From: Cornus controversa
Lineage: Eukaryota; Streptophyta; Magnoliopsida; Cornales; Cornaceae
Length of the DNA stretch: 64,000 nt
Assembly (NCBI GenBank): GCA_026545225.1
Contig: CM048850.1
Span: forward strand, 8,853,501 to 8,917,500
Direction: 5' to 3'
Below the pieces are notes generated by a model. It worked only from the letters and a program-made list of their open reading frames with translations. It searched no databases and was not told where the DNA came from. This document shows, piece by piece, positions 32,161 to 45,180 of the stretch (the stretch's first letter is position 1; each line of letters starts with the position of its first letter). The translations under genes were made by a program, and so were the position numbers.

Positions 32161-33463
32161 TTTTTAAAAATAATTTTCCGAATTTTCAAGTTTTTTCCAA
32201 AAATTTTAAAAATTCAAAACAAATACCAAAATAATTCAGAATGGGCCCATATCGGACCCAGAGGTGGGCCCCCGCAAATGAGGCCCAAAAATACTTTTCC
32301 GACCAACGGCACCGAGGCACGCGCCCCCACGAGCCATCGGAACGCGTGGCCACCTTTCCTTTTCATTTTTCTTTTTTCTTTCTTCTTCCTGAAGCTCCAC
32401 GCAACAACAATGGTGGAGAGACTTCCCGATCACTTCCGGGCACCTAATCACGCATATCAATATACCATTGAACTCGTATCGATCTAAGCTACGCATTGGT
32501 ACCAAAATCATCCCCTCTCGCGGCCTAAATCAAAAATGCCCAATTTCAAGTTTCGAAAATCTAAAATTTCAAACTCAATTTCCCGTCAATCTACCCAACG
32601 GTTCACAACCAAACTTTCAAGGATTGTTCTAGGAAGTATGATCTACCTTTTAATCCGAACAAAACGTTCAAAAATGATGAATACGGTAAACCCAATTTCA
32701 TGTTAATATATATATATATATATATATATACCCGCCTATACAGTCATATATACATGTATATACATATGTAAAAATACCCTAAAACAGTACCAAAACTCCA
32801 AAATCTTCATGTTTAATTCACAGAATTATTCTTAGCATGCAAAATCATTTAATTTCATAATTAATTGCATACAAATTTCTAGCAGCATGTCTATACAATT
32901 AATATATATATTATACATATATTCCAGCAACATGTATATACAAATAATATATATGTATACAGATTTAAAGGGGAAGTGAAGAGTTCGAACTTGCCTTGTG
33001 ATGTTGAGCAAAAATCACTTGTTTTCTCCTTTCTGGCATCTACCGTTTTCTCCTTATCTGTGCGTAGGAATCCTCTGTGCGTAGAAACTACTGAACCCTA
33101 ATTTATTTTCTCTTATTTAATATTCCTAAATAATTAAACTAATAAATATAAAATATTTAGCCCAACTATATATAAATATATATATAGCCCAGCCCAGCAG
33201 CCTAGCCCAACCTAATAATAATAATAATAAAACAAAAATAAAGAAAATGCAGCCCAAACCAACATATTTTTATTTAACAGAAAAAAAACTATATTTAAAA
33301 CAAATATTTAACACACAATTAAACTCAATCAACACTTAGCAACAATTCAAACATTCACATTAAACATATAAAAACAGGCATTGACAAAATTAATTAAAGT
33401 ATTTAAATAATTAAAAATTCAATCAAATAAATAAAAACCCAATTTAGATATCCTCAAATTATG
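32161..33463 (-). mobile_element. LTR-L copy e, second part
   Basis: This continues copy e after the Tat insertion: the GC-rich island (about 32240-32345), the TAAGCTACGCATTGGTACC block at about 32485, a TA tract at 32707-32730, and the 5' end region up to CCTCAAATTATGGG. The last terminal bases are missing, and sequence of the 57.3-kb repeat block follows directly. Confidence 0.7.
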
Positions 33464-34285
33464 GGCGACCTACGGTTTCCGTCTTCTCTCTCTCCAAAAG
33501 CATGGTGTATCAGACCCTTTGTTTGTTTTCTCTCTAAAATATCTTGTAGCTCGTTCTAGACAGAGGAACAAAAATGTAAGATTTTCCGATAGAAAACAAA
33601 GTCCGCTCCAGTTTTTATCTTCTACTGTGGGAAAAAAATTGATCACAAAACACGTGAACATTGATATCAGTCAGTTTTGATTTTTCTTCTGATCGATTTC
33701 TACAAGCTTGTTGCTCATTAAATGGCTCACCGAAACTATTACTCACATGTATACAACTTGCTTGAATTTTCGAAGAAAAAAATGATATTATTTGGTTTCA
33801 TCTCTTCTGATTTATTGAAGAGAAATAGAAAAAAAAAAAAAAAAAATTCATCGCTTAAGCGACTGCCGCTAACACTCATGTTCCCCGTAACCGACGTATC
33901 AAATTTAGTAAGTTTTGATGGTCATCACCAGTAAGCTTTGATTTATATTGCAATGAATTGAATGAAATCAAAAATTTCAAGAGTTTTTTTGAGCTGATAG
34001 AGTAGGATATATCCTCCTTCCCTTACATGCAAGGATTGGGTTTAAGTCAAATCTGGGAATATAGCGAGTGAATGTATACTCATATGAGATGTTTCATTAA
34101 CCGTTTTATAAAAAATATTTATAACTTTTACTTGGTCTTCAAAAGTGTTATAACAATTCTGAGATACAGATAATGCAAATGACCAATTAATAACAGAGTA
34201 GGCGTTACTTCGTGTTAAAAAGATGATTTCTTGTTACTAATTTTTTTTTTATAATGTTCAAGTTTAAGAAGATTATTTTGTGCAA
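33464..34285. repeat. Unidentified repeat block (copy 1 of 3)
   Basis: It is nearly identical to 57338-58120 and, for its first 380 bp, to 60184-60556. It contains frames on both strands without a recognisable domain and a poly(A) run. I cannot name it. Confidence 0.6.
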
Positions 34286-35099
34286 AATAATGTAAAAATT
34301 GGGTCGTAGTCAGGACACAAAGAAAGTAATGCATTACTTTGGAATTTGGGTTCACCTCCCCTGTTATTTTTCCAACATTTTACTCAGAAATAGTATATAA
34401 CCACGTGAGTCACTAGCCTACAAAAGAAAGGTTGAGAGTGTGTTTAATTTTTGAATAAATAAAAAAATTAACTAATAGTGTGTGTATATATATATATTGT
34501 TGAATGTAATGCCATACAAGCCGGGGTCATTGACGTGTTTGATGTGGAGAGAGAGATACAAGCCGGGGTCATTGACGTGTAATGCCATACTCGCTAGGGT
34601 CATTGGAAAGAAGACCCAATGGAATAGGAAACTTCCATTGATGCCTTGTAAGGTTGGGCATTTCATTCAACGAAATGTGAAATCTGGGATTCTGATCATA
34701 AACCTGACCTTAGTATTTTTCTCCCAATTTCAAATAGATATATATATATATACACACACAAATACATTTTGGAAAAGTACCTACTGCACGAAAAAGGGTT
34801 TAGAAATGAACACAATTTTATTTTAATACTTGACCTACTGCACAAAAAACGGCTTTGATAAGTTTAGTACATAATTAGAAGGAAAGGAGGAAATGCTGAT
34901 CATTGATTTTCTTTTATAATTGGAATAGTATTTCATACTTTTCTTTCACAATCATACAAATTGACTCCCTAGTCTTTCTTTCTTTGAATAAATTTGTCCA
35001 GGTTTGAAAAAACATTGATCTCCTACAATAATACATGAGACACCAAAGTGTGATCAACTAGTCGTCCCATTCAATTTGTTTGCATTAATTGACTCCAAA
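34286..35099 (+). repeat. Orphan copy of the MMP 5' flank, internally deleted
   Basis: It matches 5670-6180 and then 7110-7400 of the flank of the intact MMP. The middle is missing. At 35099 the match stops and copia sequence follows, so there is no MMP gene behind it. Confidence 0.75.
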
Positions 35100-35547
35100 G
35101 TGTATGTGGTCTAAACGCACACCTCACTATCCGTCCTGCTTCGTACTATCACGGTATGTCACCTGAACATATTACAGCAAACCGCCAATCTTCTGTCCAG
35201 TGTGAGGGTTTACCGATATGGAGCCAATCCCATATCTAGCCCAAGCTATCCTCATGGAATGTGAAACACTCTCACAGGCACTTTAATAATTATGTTTGGA
35301 TTTACCAATGTGATGCCAATCCCACATCTAATCCAAACACCCTCATGAGTGTAACATCACTCCCAGGCAAACATAATAGCACGTGCATTATATATAAATG
35401 AAGATAATAATAACGATGTATCATAACTTTATTTTGCATGCAAATAACTGTCACCAAAAGGCGTAAATAAATTGAAAGAAAATAACTATCACCCTAAGGT
35501 GTAAAAAGCTGAAAGCTAACTGCAATGTAACATGATGTAAAGAAAAA

Positions 35548-36240
35548 TCAGACATCATTACACAAGGACTCTCGAACACCCATCCGGATCACGTGCTCCT
35601 TAAATAATTTTGGCTGAAGACCTTTAGTGAGAGGATCTGTAATCATCTTTTCTGTTACTATATGGGGAACCTCAATCGCACCTTCCTTAACCTTTTCACA
35701 CACGAAAAAATAGTTTATATCAATGCGCTTATTATGCTTGGTTAACCTTTCATTTTTCACATACTTTGTAACGGCTTCATTATCACAGAAAAGTGTCAAA
35801 GGCTTGTGTATGGAATCCACAACCTTCAAATCTGCAATAAAATTTTTCAGCCACATGGCATGTTTAGTTGCTTCATAACAGCTAACCAATTCTGCATACA
35901 TGGTAGAATCTGTGATAATGGACTGCTTAGAGCTTTTCCATGAAACAACTCCTTGAGCTAGCATAAAAATAAATCCAGAAGTGGATTTTCTACTACTCGA
36001 GCAACCTGCAAAGTCAGCATCAGAATAACCAACTATCTCTAAGTAGTCTGATTCTTTGTAGATCAACATGAACTCTTTCGTTCTCTGGAGATACCTCAAA
36101 ACTTTCTTCACTACCCTCCAATGAGCAATACCTGGATTTTGTTGAAATCTTCCAAGCATACCAACCACATAACTGATATCAGGTCTAATGCACGTCATAG
36201 CATACATTAGACTCCCAATTGCAGATGCATATTCTTTGAC
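35548..36240 (-). pseudogene. Copia RNase H region
   Basis: Recognised by RPDISYVVGMLGRFQQNPG, VGYSDADFAGCSSSRKSTSGFIF, VSWKSSKQSIITDSTMYAEL and KHNKRIDINYFFV, ending DPLTKGLQPKLFKEHV. Confidence 0.9.
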
Positions 36241-36276
36241 ATCAACTTGACTTCTCTCTATATTATTCTTGGGACA

Positions 36277-37890
36277 CTATTCTTCTGAAAATATATCTCC
36301 TTTAACAACTGGAACCTTACTAGGTGCACACTTTTCCATCCCAAAAGTTTTCAATACTTTATCAATATATGTCTTTTGAGATAGACCAAGTGTGCCTGCA
36401 GTTCGATCTCTATGGATCTTGATGCCAAGGACATACTCTGCATTACCCATGTCCTTCATATCAAAGTGACTTGAGAGAAAATTCTTAGTGTCATGTATCT
36501 CATGGATGTCATTACTAGCTAACAAAATATCATCAACATATAAGACAAAGATAACAAAACGACTTCCATTGACCTTGAGATATATGCATTTGTCCACAAC
36601 ATTCTCTTTGAACCCATAACTAGTTATTACCTGATCAAACTTCAAGTACCATTGCCGCGAAGCTTGCTTAAGCCCATAAATGGATTTCTTCAATCTACAA
36701 ACTGGATTTTCTTGTCCCTGAACCACAAAACCTTCAGGTTGAGACATATAAATCTCTTCCTCAAGGTCTCCATTAAGAAAAGCTGTTTTAACATCCATCT
36801 GATGTAACTCAAGATCATAATGCGTGACAATGGCAAGAATGATTCTCAAAGAGTCCTTTGATGAAATCAGAGAGAAAGTCTCAGAGAAATCAACACTTGG
36901 TTTTTGCTTGAAACCCTTAGCCACCAATCTAGCTTTAAATCTATCAATATTTCCAACTGAGTCCCTTTTAGTTTTATAGACCCATTTGCACTCTACTGCT
37001 TTGCGATGCACAGGTAAGTCAACAAGCTCCCATACTCCATTAACATCCATGGAGTGCATCTCATCTTTTATAGCATCTATCCAACGAGAAAAATCACGAC
37101 TCTCCATGGCCTCATTGAATGAAGTCGGATCTTCATGCTCGCCAATATCAATCTCACTGATATATACCTCAAAATCATCTGGTATAGCAGACCTCCGATC
37201 TCTAGTAGACCTCCTTAGTTGAATAGGCTCAGGAACTGGATTAGTAACTGAAGAAAGAGGCTCTGAAGGAGTAGGTATGGCTGAAGGAGTGGGAATAGGG
37301 GCACTGTCAGAAACCACTGAAGAAGGTGGAATAAAAACTGAAGTAAACGGAATCGGTACTGAAAGTTGCTCTTCTCTAAAAGAGAAATTATGATGTTCTA
37401 GGCTCCCACTGGATTCACCATTCTCGATGAATTTTGCATGACATGTCTCAACAATCTCCATAGGTCTAGAGGGGCAATAAAATTTATAACCCTTTGACCT
37501 CTTAGGATACCTAATGAAATAACAAGTGACTCTACGAGGATCAAGCTTTTTATTATCTGGATTGTACAACTTTGCCTCTGTGAGACATCCCCATACATGC
37601 AAATGTCTGAGACTTGGTTTATGACCCGTCCAAAGCTTGAAAGGTATTGAAGGAGCTACTTTACATGGTACTCTATTAAGAATATAAACAGCTGTTTTGA
37701 GAGCTTCTCCCCAAAAACTCTCAGGTAGTGAAGAATGACTTATCATACTGCGAACAGCCTCTTAATAGGTGCGATTTCTCCTTTCTGCAACTCCATTTTG
37801 TTCAGGAGAACTAGGAGTGGTATACTGTGGCACGATCCCCTGCTCCTTTAAGTATGTATTGAAAGGACCATGATTCACACCCTCATGATT
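36277..37890 (-). pseudogene. Copia integrase end and reverse transcriptase
   Basis: GVAERRNRT-type integrase tail and the [21 protein letters not shown] block, a spacer rich in Pro and Ser, then reverse transcriptase (WKYVYKTK-type, [63 protein letters not shown]). The order integrase before reverse transcriptase defines copia. Confidence 0.9.
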
Positions 37891-37900
37891 CATTTTCCCA

Positions 37901-39208
37901 TAAAACCCAAGTGTATTCTATTCCTAAAAGGTTACCTAAATGTTTTTAGAATTTTCTGGAATTTAAAAACAATTTTAAAAATTAATTTTCTTATTTTTCT
38001 AATTTAAAAATCATTTTAGAAAAATTGAAAAAAAAACAAAAAATAATCTGGACTGGGCCGAGAGGTAGGCACGACGAGTGGGGCCTGTTGCCGCCAGCGC
38101 TGGCAGCACGCGCCCCCACACGCCGGCGGTGCGTGTAGGGAGCACTGCCCTTTTCTTCTTCTTCCTATTTTTTTTTTCTTTTTCCCTCTAACTTACGAAA
38201 AGCCATGGAGTCCAAGTTTTTCGGCCACTTCCGGGCACTAAATCGGGCGTATGAATATACCATTCAATTTGTCTCGATCTAAGCTACGCATTGGTACCAA
38301 AATCACCCCCTCTTGTGGCCTAAATGAAAAACGCCCAAATTCAAGTTTTAAAATTTTAAAATTTCAAACTCAATTTGCCATCAATCTACCTAACGGTTTG
38401 CAACCAAACTTTCAATGATTATTCGGGGAAACAAGAACTACCTATTAATTGGAACAGAAATCTTTTAAAACAACGATTACAACAAAGCCATATCTCATGT
38501 ATAACCTATACAGTCATATATACATGCATATACAGTTGGAAAATTTTCCCAAAGCTATACCAAAATTACAGATTTCTCATGTTTAATCCACAAAAACACT
38601 AATCGTATGCATAATCATTCAATTTCATAATTAAAAATATGAAAACATATTCCAGCAACATGTATATACAAAAAATATATGTCTACAGATTCAAAGGAGA
38701 AGACAAGAGTTCGAACTTGCCTTTTTTACGAACACGAACTCGTCCCGATGAATCCCTTCTTCTCTCCCTCATCTCTTTCGTCTACACTCTTTTTGTCTCA
38801 GTGCGTGAAAACGAACGACAAAAACCCTAACCTCCTTTTTCTTTTCTTTTATTTTTTTTCCAAAAAACTAATTACACTCCAAAATAATAAAAATAAAAAT
38901 TAACCTAGCCCATCAAAATAAGTATACACCTAGCCTAACCATTCCAGCCCAACTCAACCCAAATTCCTTCCTAGCGCAATCTAAAATTAAAATAAAGGAA
39001 AATACAAAGACTCTGTCCAAATAAAATAAAATAAAATAAACTACACCAAAAATATTTAAAGCACTCAAATAAATTTAATTCAACCAATAAAGCCATTCAA
39101 AGCACTCAAAGAAATTTAATTCAACCAATAAAGTAATTAAAAAAATAAATAAAGCATTTATATTAAAAATTAAATGACCTCAAAGTTACAGGGTATTACA
39201 CACTCTCT
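37901..39208 (-). mobile_element. LTR-L copy f: 5' half, cut at the copia junction
   Basis: It matches 11355-12668 of copy b closely, including the GC-rich island (about 38050-38150) and the terminal GGGTATTACA. The outer half is missing where the copia fragment begins. It is the block-B partner of copy b. Confidence 0.75.
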
Positions 39209-41252
39209 CTCCACACACATTGCACAACTCCTTATTCCCTACTTACCTACCTCCCTCTATTCACGAAACTCTAATATTCATTGATTCATACTCTTTTATT
39301 CTTTTATTGTGCAGTTGCTATTACACATATAAACATGCACATATACACACACTGATGGACCGTATCAACCGATTGGTACTCTTAAAGTATCGAGAGTTGT
39401 AAAATTTAAGGTAGTTGGGTACCTGTTTCGGTCAACTGAAAAGGAGACTTTTAGCTAGTCGAAAGGATACTTTCAATTGACCGAAACTACATGGTAGTCG
39501 GCCGACAGATTTAGGAATCGAATCAAGTGTACATCTAAAGGAAGTAACAGCTGAAGGACCTCTTAAGCTGGCCGATGGTTTAAGGAAGTAACAGTTGAAT
39601 GACCTCTTAAGCCGGCTAATGAAACCATCGGCCAGCTGAGACTAAGTGTGACCCGAGAATTGTCCCTAGAGGGGAGGGGGTGAATAGGGACATTAAGCAA
39701 ACAATGGAATCTTTTCGGTTTAACTTATTTTGACAAAAAAATTGCTTGAATAGACCTTTGTTAAATACTAGGTGAACTTATGTTAAACACTTGGTGTGTA
39801 GATTGATTTAACAACTGATTATCTTATTGCACAAAAGAAGTCACATAGACATATTAAAACAATTAAGCATGCATTTATTATTAAGGTAAATTCATATGTT
39901 CAATGCATGATTATTGTGCAATCACAACATATTCAATTCAACCAATCAGTCCACTTATCTTATCATCCTTTGAATGTATAAAATTTTCATCAATAATTCT
40001 CATAACATTCATAAACATCCTTATAGTGTGTGGGTAAGTTGATTGCACATTTTATTAAATACTCGGTATGCAATTTGATTGAGAAATGGATAATCAAATA
40101 AGCTCTCAATCAATCAACATACTCCAAGCATTCAGCACATCCTCCTTATGTGAATTAATGTATTTAAACTTATAGCATTCATATATAAAACATATGAAAT
40201 TTAAACAAATGAAATGTTATCAAATAAAGGAGTTTAAGGATAGAGAAATGCAAACCCAGTGACACCATGATTTTTACATGGTTCGGCCCCTCTTGCCTAC
40301 ATCCATGCCTCAAGAGCACATTTTGAGGTTTTCACTATATAGCTTCCCTTAAGGATGGAAAGAAAACTGTACAATTGCCAAGTGAACCACTTGGGCTTCT
40401 TCGCTCCGTGAAAAATTCTCCGAGATTCCTTGCCAAGCTCATGACTTGGACTTATTTGCTCAATGAAAACTTCACTAGGACTTCTTTGCTAAGCTGATGA
40501 CTTAGGCTTCTTTGCCAAATGCACCACTTGGTCTTCCTCTCAAATAGGATGAATAAGAGTTTATGTACAATATAGAATATCCCTCAATAGATAGATATAC
40601 AAAAGATAGATTAATGTATAATATCCTTCAATAGATAGATACACAAATTATAGCTCACATACATAGAGTTAGCAGTGAAATACATAATTGAAAGCTCTTG
40701 ACTAGGATTTTGCCACTATGAATAATATGCAAGTGTTTGGTTCAATAGTGGTGACTACCAATGGATGAATGATATGAAGATTTAAGCTCTAAGGTAGCAT
40801 ATACCCATAATATATTATCAAAGATGTTTATGGTAGTCTCTTTCACTTGTATAATGCATATACAAGGTGTATTTATAGTCCAAGAATGAATTCTGGTCAT
40901 TTGGAAGTGGTCTTATGAAATCTAGTATATTATATATTATGTTGACTTACTTGATTACTTAAGTTATTGGAGGAAAGAAAAAGAAAAAAGATGACAAAAT
41001 GTGTGGTTGGATGGGCCAGATGAGGTCAAGACCCCAAGCATAGAACGGTCAGGGAGTGGATATGGGATGGAGTGGGGTGGATGGTGTGTGAATGAGATTA
41101 TCATACATGCCTGGAATTTTTGTATATGTTTTTAGGCATCGACTTCCATGGTTGGCATGTAGTAGCCTGACTGGATGAGATGGGCGAATAATTTCTTTCC
41201 TCCATAGTGCTTAAAGGAATGAACGATGGTTAAGGCCTCTTGAGCCTCGTCA
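39209..41252. repeat. Duplicate of 12669-14648 (Sirevirus-like LTR remnant, copy B)
   Basis: It aligns from end to end with block A, including the tandem TAAGGAAGTAACAG duplication and the CTAGAGGGGAGGGGGTGAATAGGG start at about 39667. About 85 bp at 40670-40755 is missing from copy A. No gene is present. Confidence 0.8.
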
Positions 41253-41745
41253 TGTAATACCCCAAAAATTGAGGATATTTAATTTGGAGTTAATTATTTA
41301 AATTGTTCATTTAGTGGTGTTAATAACTGTTCCTCTTTGTTTAATGTGGATGTTGATTTGTTGCTAAGTTTTGATTGATTTTAAATGCTTGTGAAATATT
41401 TGTTTTAGATGTAAATATTCTTTTAAATATCTTGGTTCGATTTTTGTACTGAAATTCCTTGTATTTATTTTAATTATTGTCGGGCTGGGCTAGACTTTTG
41501 GATTTGGGCCACATTTATATGTATATATTTATATATGTGGGCTAAATATATTTAGGTTTATTATTTGAATTATTTAGGAAATTATTTTATTTTTTTAGAA
41601 AAAAAAATATAGATAAAAATCAGAGAAAAAGAAATTCGGGTTCAGTCGTTTTTACGCACAGATGGCTTCTACGCACAGACAGGGAGAAAATGGTAGACGC
41701 TAGGAAAAGGGAGAAAGGTGATTTTGCTCAAAATCATAAGGCAAG
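41253..41745 (+). mobile_element. LTR-L copy g: 5' fragment
   Basis: It is the block-B partner of copy c (14649-15265). It starts TGTAATACCCC and is cut near 41745 by the deletion that also removed the left arm of the foldback element. Confidence 0.65.
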
Positions 41746-41784
41746 AAATTCGGGTTCTGTCGTATCATTTGATTGCATGCATAT

Positions 41785-42178
41785 ATGAAAGTACTCATGT
41801 ACTAGTAATCTCTTAATGACAAATAAGTGTAATTTGAGAGTTTGATCTAACAATCAACACAGATGACTCTACTTGTATATTTGTGGAACAAGAATGACAC
41901 CTTAACGTCATACAAATGTTATTTTAATATGTTTAATTGAAAAAAAAAATTTCCATTTAGGTACCATTTCTGTGCATGTAGGTATCACTTTTTTGGAGAC
42001 CATTTTGAAGACCGGGGATTAAAATTTAGTTCATTTTTTTTTATCATCGGTCGTCAAATATTTGAATAAAATGAACAATGTTTTTTTCATGTTCACATCT
42101 GCATTTTAGGGTAATTCATTTTTTTTTAATTTTATGACTTTGAGTTCATGTATTTGCAATTTTTTCTATAAAATATTT
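41785..42178. mobile_element. Foldback element remnant, right arm and part of the core
   Basis: It matches 15990-16425. The left arm is absent here. Confidence 0.65.
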
Positions 42179-42179
42179 T

Positions 42180-42545
42180 CAACGTAAGGTCTTTCTAATT
42201 TAAAGGGAAACACAGTGGTTTGACTTCCTAATCCGAATAGAGAAAACACAATTGGCTTGATAAATCGCGTGAGTTGTGTTTTTTGTAGGGCTAATATTGA
42301 AGATCATAGCCATTTATTTTTTTACTGCACAAATTGCCCTTAGAATTTGGAGATTCATTGCCTCAAAATGTACATTCTCTTCAGTGTGCTTCATTGTATA
42401 TCTGACATTGTTCAATGGGGTACAGGTTTTTCCAATTTGAGAGGTGGTTACCTATTGTAGTTATTATTTACTCAGCTGGTTCCTTGTATAGCTTTGCTGG
42501 CAAGTCACAAAAACTTGAATAGATGTAACAAGATTTGGATAATGA
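42180..42545 (+). pseudogene. LINE remnant, zf-RVT-like, copy B
   Basis: It reads CVFCRANIEDHSHLFFYC and then a stop codon, as in copy A at 16540-16820. Only one unit of the 39-bp stretch upstream is present. Confidence 0.55.
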
Positions 42546-42550
42546 CCATC

Positions 42551-42552
<2 letters not shown>

Positions 42553-42582
<30 letters not shown>
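42553..42582. repeat. (TA)n microsatellite downstream of MMP-psi3
   Basis: About 15 TA units, at the position shared with the other two MMP pseudogenes. Confidence 0.9.
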
Positions 42583-42584
<2 letters not shown>

Positions 42585-43715
42585 GTATGCAGCTAATCTT
42601 CCATTGAAAATCATTTATTTCGGACATAACAAGCCGAGAGTACGTACAACTCTTAGTTGTTGAATGCAGGTTTATCACCCATATATACTTATTTTCTTTT
42701 TCTCATAGTAACATTCTTTTGATAACAAAAAAAAAAAAAACAGAACATCATAGAACTATATCATATATAGTACTAATTAACCCATGGCTTTACCTTGTAC
42801 TTAAGAATACAAGGCGCGTATACCTTGGATATCATCAGTATGCAGATCCCTTTTATAGTTTCACTAGAAAACGTTGCGTACGTAATGGCATTCAGATCTG
42901 CACTGTGATCAAGCCCAAGAAGATGCCCTATCTCATGAACTACAATAGATTCCAAATCTATTTGGTTGTTGTTCATCGGATTGGTGCTCCAATTCCCATC
43001 AGCATCATAGTGGAACCATCCTTTTGTTGGGGAAAAAACATGAGCCAATGTGCCAAATGGACCATCAAATGCGTTCTCATTGCCATCGCCATGATTACCC
43101 CGATGGAACCCAATAACAATATCCCCAGTTGCACCTTGGGGAGCTTCCTGAAATGTGAATTGGCTCACAGCTTGCCTTCTCTTAAAACCTTGCAAGCACA
43201 CCGACCTCAGTACTTGCAATTCCAAAACTTGGGCACTGGATTGGAAGCTATAAGTGAGACGAGTTTTTGTGGAAGGCCACGTTGGCATTCCTAGCAAGAA
43301 TGCGTATTGAGCAACCATGTTGAAAAGTTTGGGCTGTTTTATTTTTCTGCTTGACATTAAATTTGTGGCATTGACAACATCAGGCCTGCCACATCTTGGG
43401 AGCATCATTTGTTGAACGATTTTGGAGTCTAAATTTTTGGTGACCTTTAAGTGATAGTTTGATTGGTATGCTCTCACTGCAAACTCTAAAAGGGCATCGA
43501 ATTCATCGTTATTTGCATGATGGGTTGCAGTAGTCTTTGAATCATGATGATCAATAACATAGTTCAGGTAGCCAAACTTCTCAAGATAGCGTTTGAGCTC
43601 ATGAAGGCCTTTCACTGTCTGGCCCTTGTGGCATCCCTCCAAGTGCTGGAGGAACTTGAAGGCATTTCCGGGTGGTATGGTGTGATCTTTAGATTCAATA
43701 GTACTGATAGGTATT

Positions 43716-45165
43716 TGTTATCCAAGGATTGACCCTAGAGGGGGGAGGGGGTGAATAGGGTCAATGGCAATCAATGACAATTTTTCACAAATTAGAGAAT
43801 CAAGAATAAATCAAAATAAAAGCAATAGTGAAATAAAAAAGGATGCACAAGAATTAAATAAAAAGAGAGTTAGAGAGAATCAAACACAAGTGACGCAAGA
43901 TGTAGTGTGGTTCGGAATCTCCTACTCCACGACTCAAGATCCCTCTTGAGATTTCCCCAAATCCACTAAGGCTTCTCCTTTCGGGTGGAGAGCAAACCTT
44001 TACAATGAAGCTTACAAGCTCCTTCATTCTCTTGCTAAGTGAAGTCCTTCACCTAGTATTCTAGGGTTTAAACCAACCCTTTACAATGGATGAGAAGAAG
44101 ATTGGAGTACAAACAAAATGATTTCTTCCAAGAATAAATGCTCAAATTTCAGCTCACAACTATAGCAATAAATGAATCTCAAGATTGAAGCTCAAATCTT
44201 TGTTTCAAGTTGTTAGAATGAGTAAATGATCATCAAGATATGTATGCTTAGTGTCTCTACTTTATAAATGCAGATCAAGACTCATATATAACGTCTATTT
44301 CAACAAAATGGCTGTTGGAGGTGGTTGGGCAACATTAAATGCAGTCAACAAGCCGTTTCAGATCTGTTCCCGTAAGGTAAGTCGACTGGTTAGTCGACTG
44401 GTCATTTAGCATAAGTCGACTGATGAGATTCTTCAAGGAAGAAAAGGAGTTTTGAACCACTATAAGTCGACTAATGAGATTCTATAAGTCGACTAATTTA
44501 TCTTTTAAAAAAAGACTAAAAAGTTCTGTCAACGTTAGACGAAGCTTAGTCGACTGAGGGAAATTTTCTTAGAAAATTTTTCAAGGCATAAGTCGACTGA
44601 TGCAGTTTCATAAGTCGACTAATATGTCCCTCTAAGAATGTAAAGAACACACAGTTTTTATAAGTCGACTGATGGGATTTCATAAGTCGACTGATACATG
44701 CTGATCATTGAAAAACAGTGTCTTTGACATCCAAACAAAGCCTAAACCAACAAGGACTTAAAAGATGTGATTCAATGTGATCAAGTCCTATTCTTTAAAG
44801 ACCAAAATGAGATGTAAGAATGAAATGCACATGGTCTTAAAACTTTTTTTAAAAGGATTTGAGCTTCTAGCAAGATATTCAAATAAGCTTTACAAGATAA
44901 CCTAAATTCTCACCATTTCCTAACTACCCCAAGTCTTCTTTGATTGGCATGATTCTTCAAGCTTGATGTGCCACCTCATTTCCATAAGATGAATTATTTT
45001 TGCTCATATCATCTTCAAAGATTTCTCCTCATTGTGAGTGCTATCTTGAAAAAGATCATTGATCTAAGCAATCACTTAAAGTGAATGTTAGTACCTAACA
45101 CCATTAATGGTTTGTTATCATCAAAATTACAAGATTTCCCTTTGGTTAAAACCTTTGGGTCAACA
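43716..45165 (-). repeat. 3' LTR of the Sirevirus
   Basis: The plus strand begins TGTTATCCAAGG and ends TTTGGGTCAACA. It holds about ten copies of the palindrome AGTCGACT at 44380-44700. Confidence 0.95.
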
Positions 45166-45180
45166 ATCTCCCCCTTTTTG
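45166..45180 (-). promoter_or_regulatory. Polypurine tract of the Sirevirus
   Basis: On the minus strand AAAAAGGGGGAGAT lies immediately upstream of the 3' LTR. It is the plus-strand primer site. Confidence 0.9.

Larger units (their letters stand above)
35101..37900 (-). mobile_element. Truncated Ty1/copia element
   Basis: The minus strand carries the end of integrase, the reverse transcriptase and RNase H, then a non-coding tail to about 35101. The 5' LTR, gag, protease and most of integrase are absent. The sharp edge at about 37900 joins LTR-L copy f. Imperfect direct repeats (GGGTTTACCGATATGGAGCC / GGATTTACCAATGTGATGCC) lie at about 35204-35372. It is an old, partial and broken copy. The exact copia lineage was not assigned. 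Confidence 0.88.

Noticed and set aside
33464-33934. Short frames of 63-70 residues, repeated at 57345-57536 and 60213-60449
   Set aside because: They recur only because the block is repeated. No domain was found, and the frames on the two strands compete.
43764-43949. 61-residue frame repeated at 52233-52418
   Set aside because: It lies within the Sirevirus LTRs and is repeated because the LTRs are.
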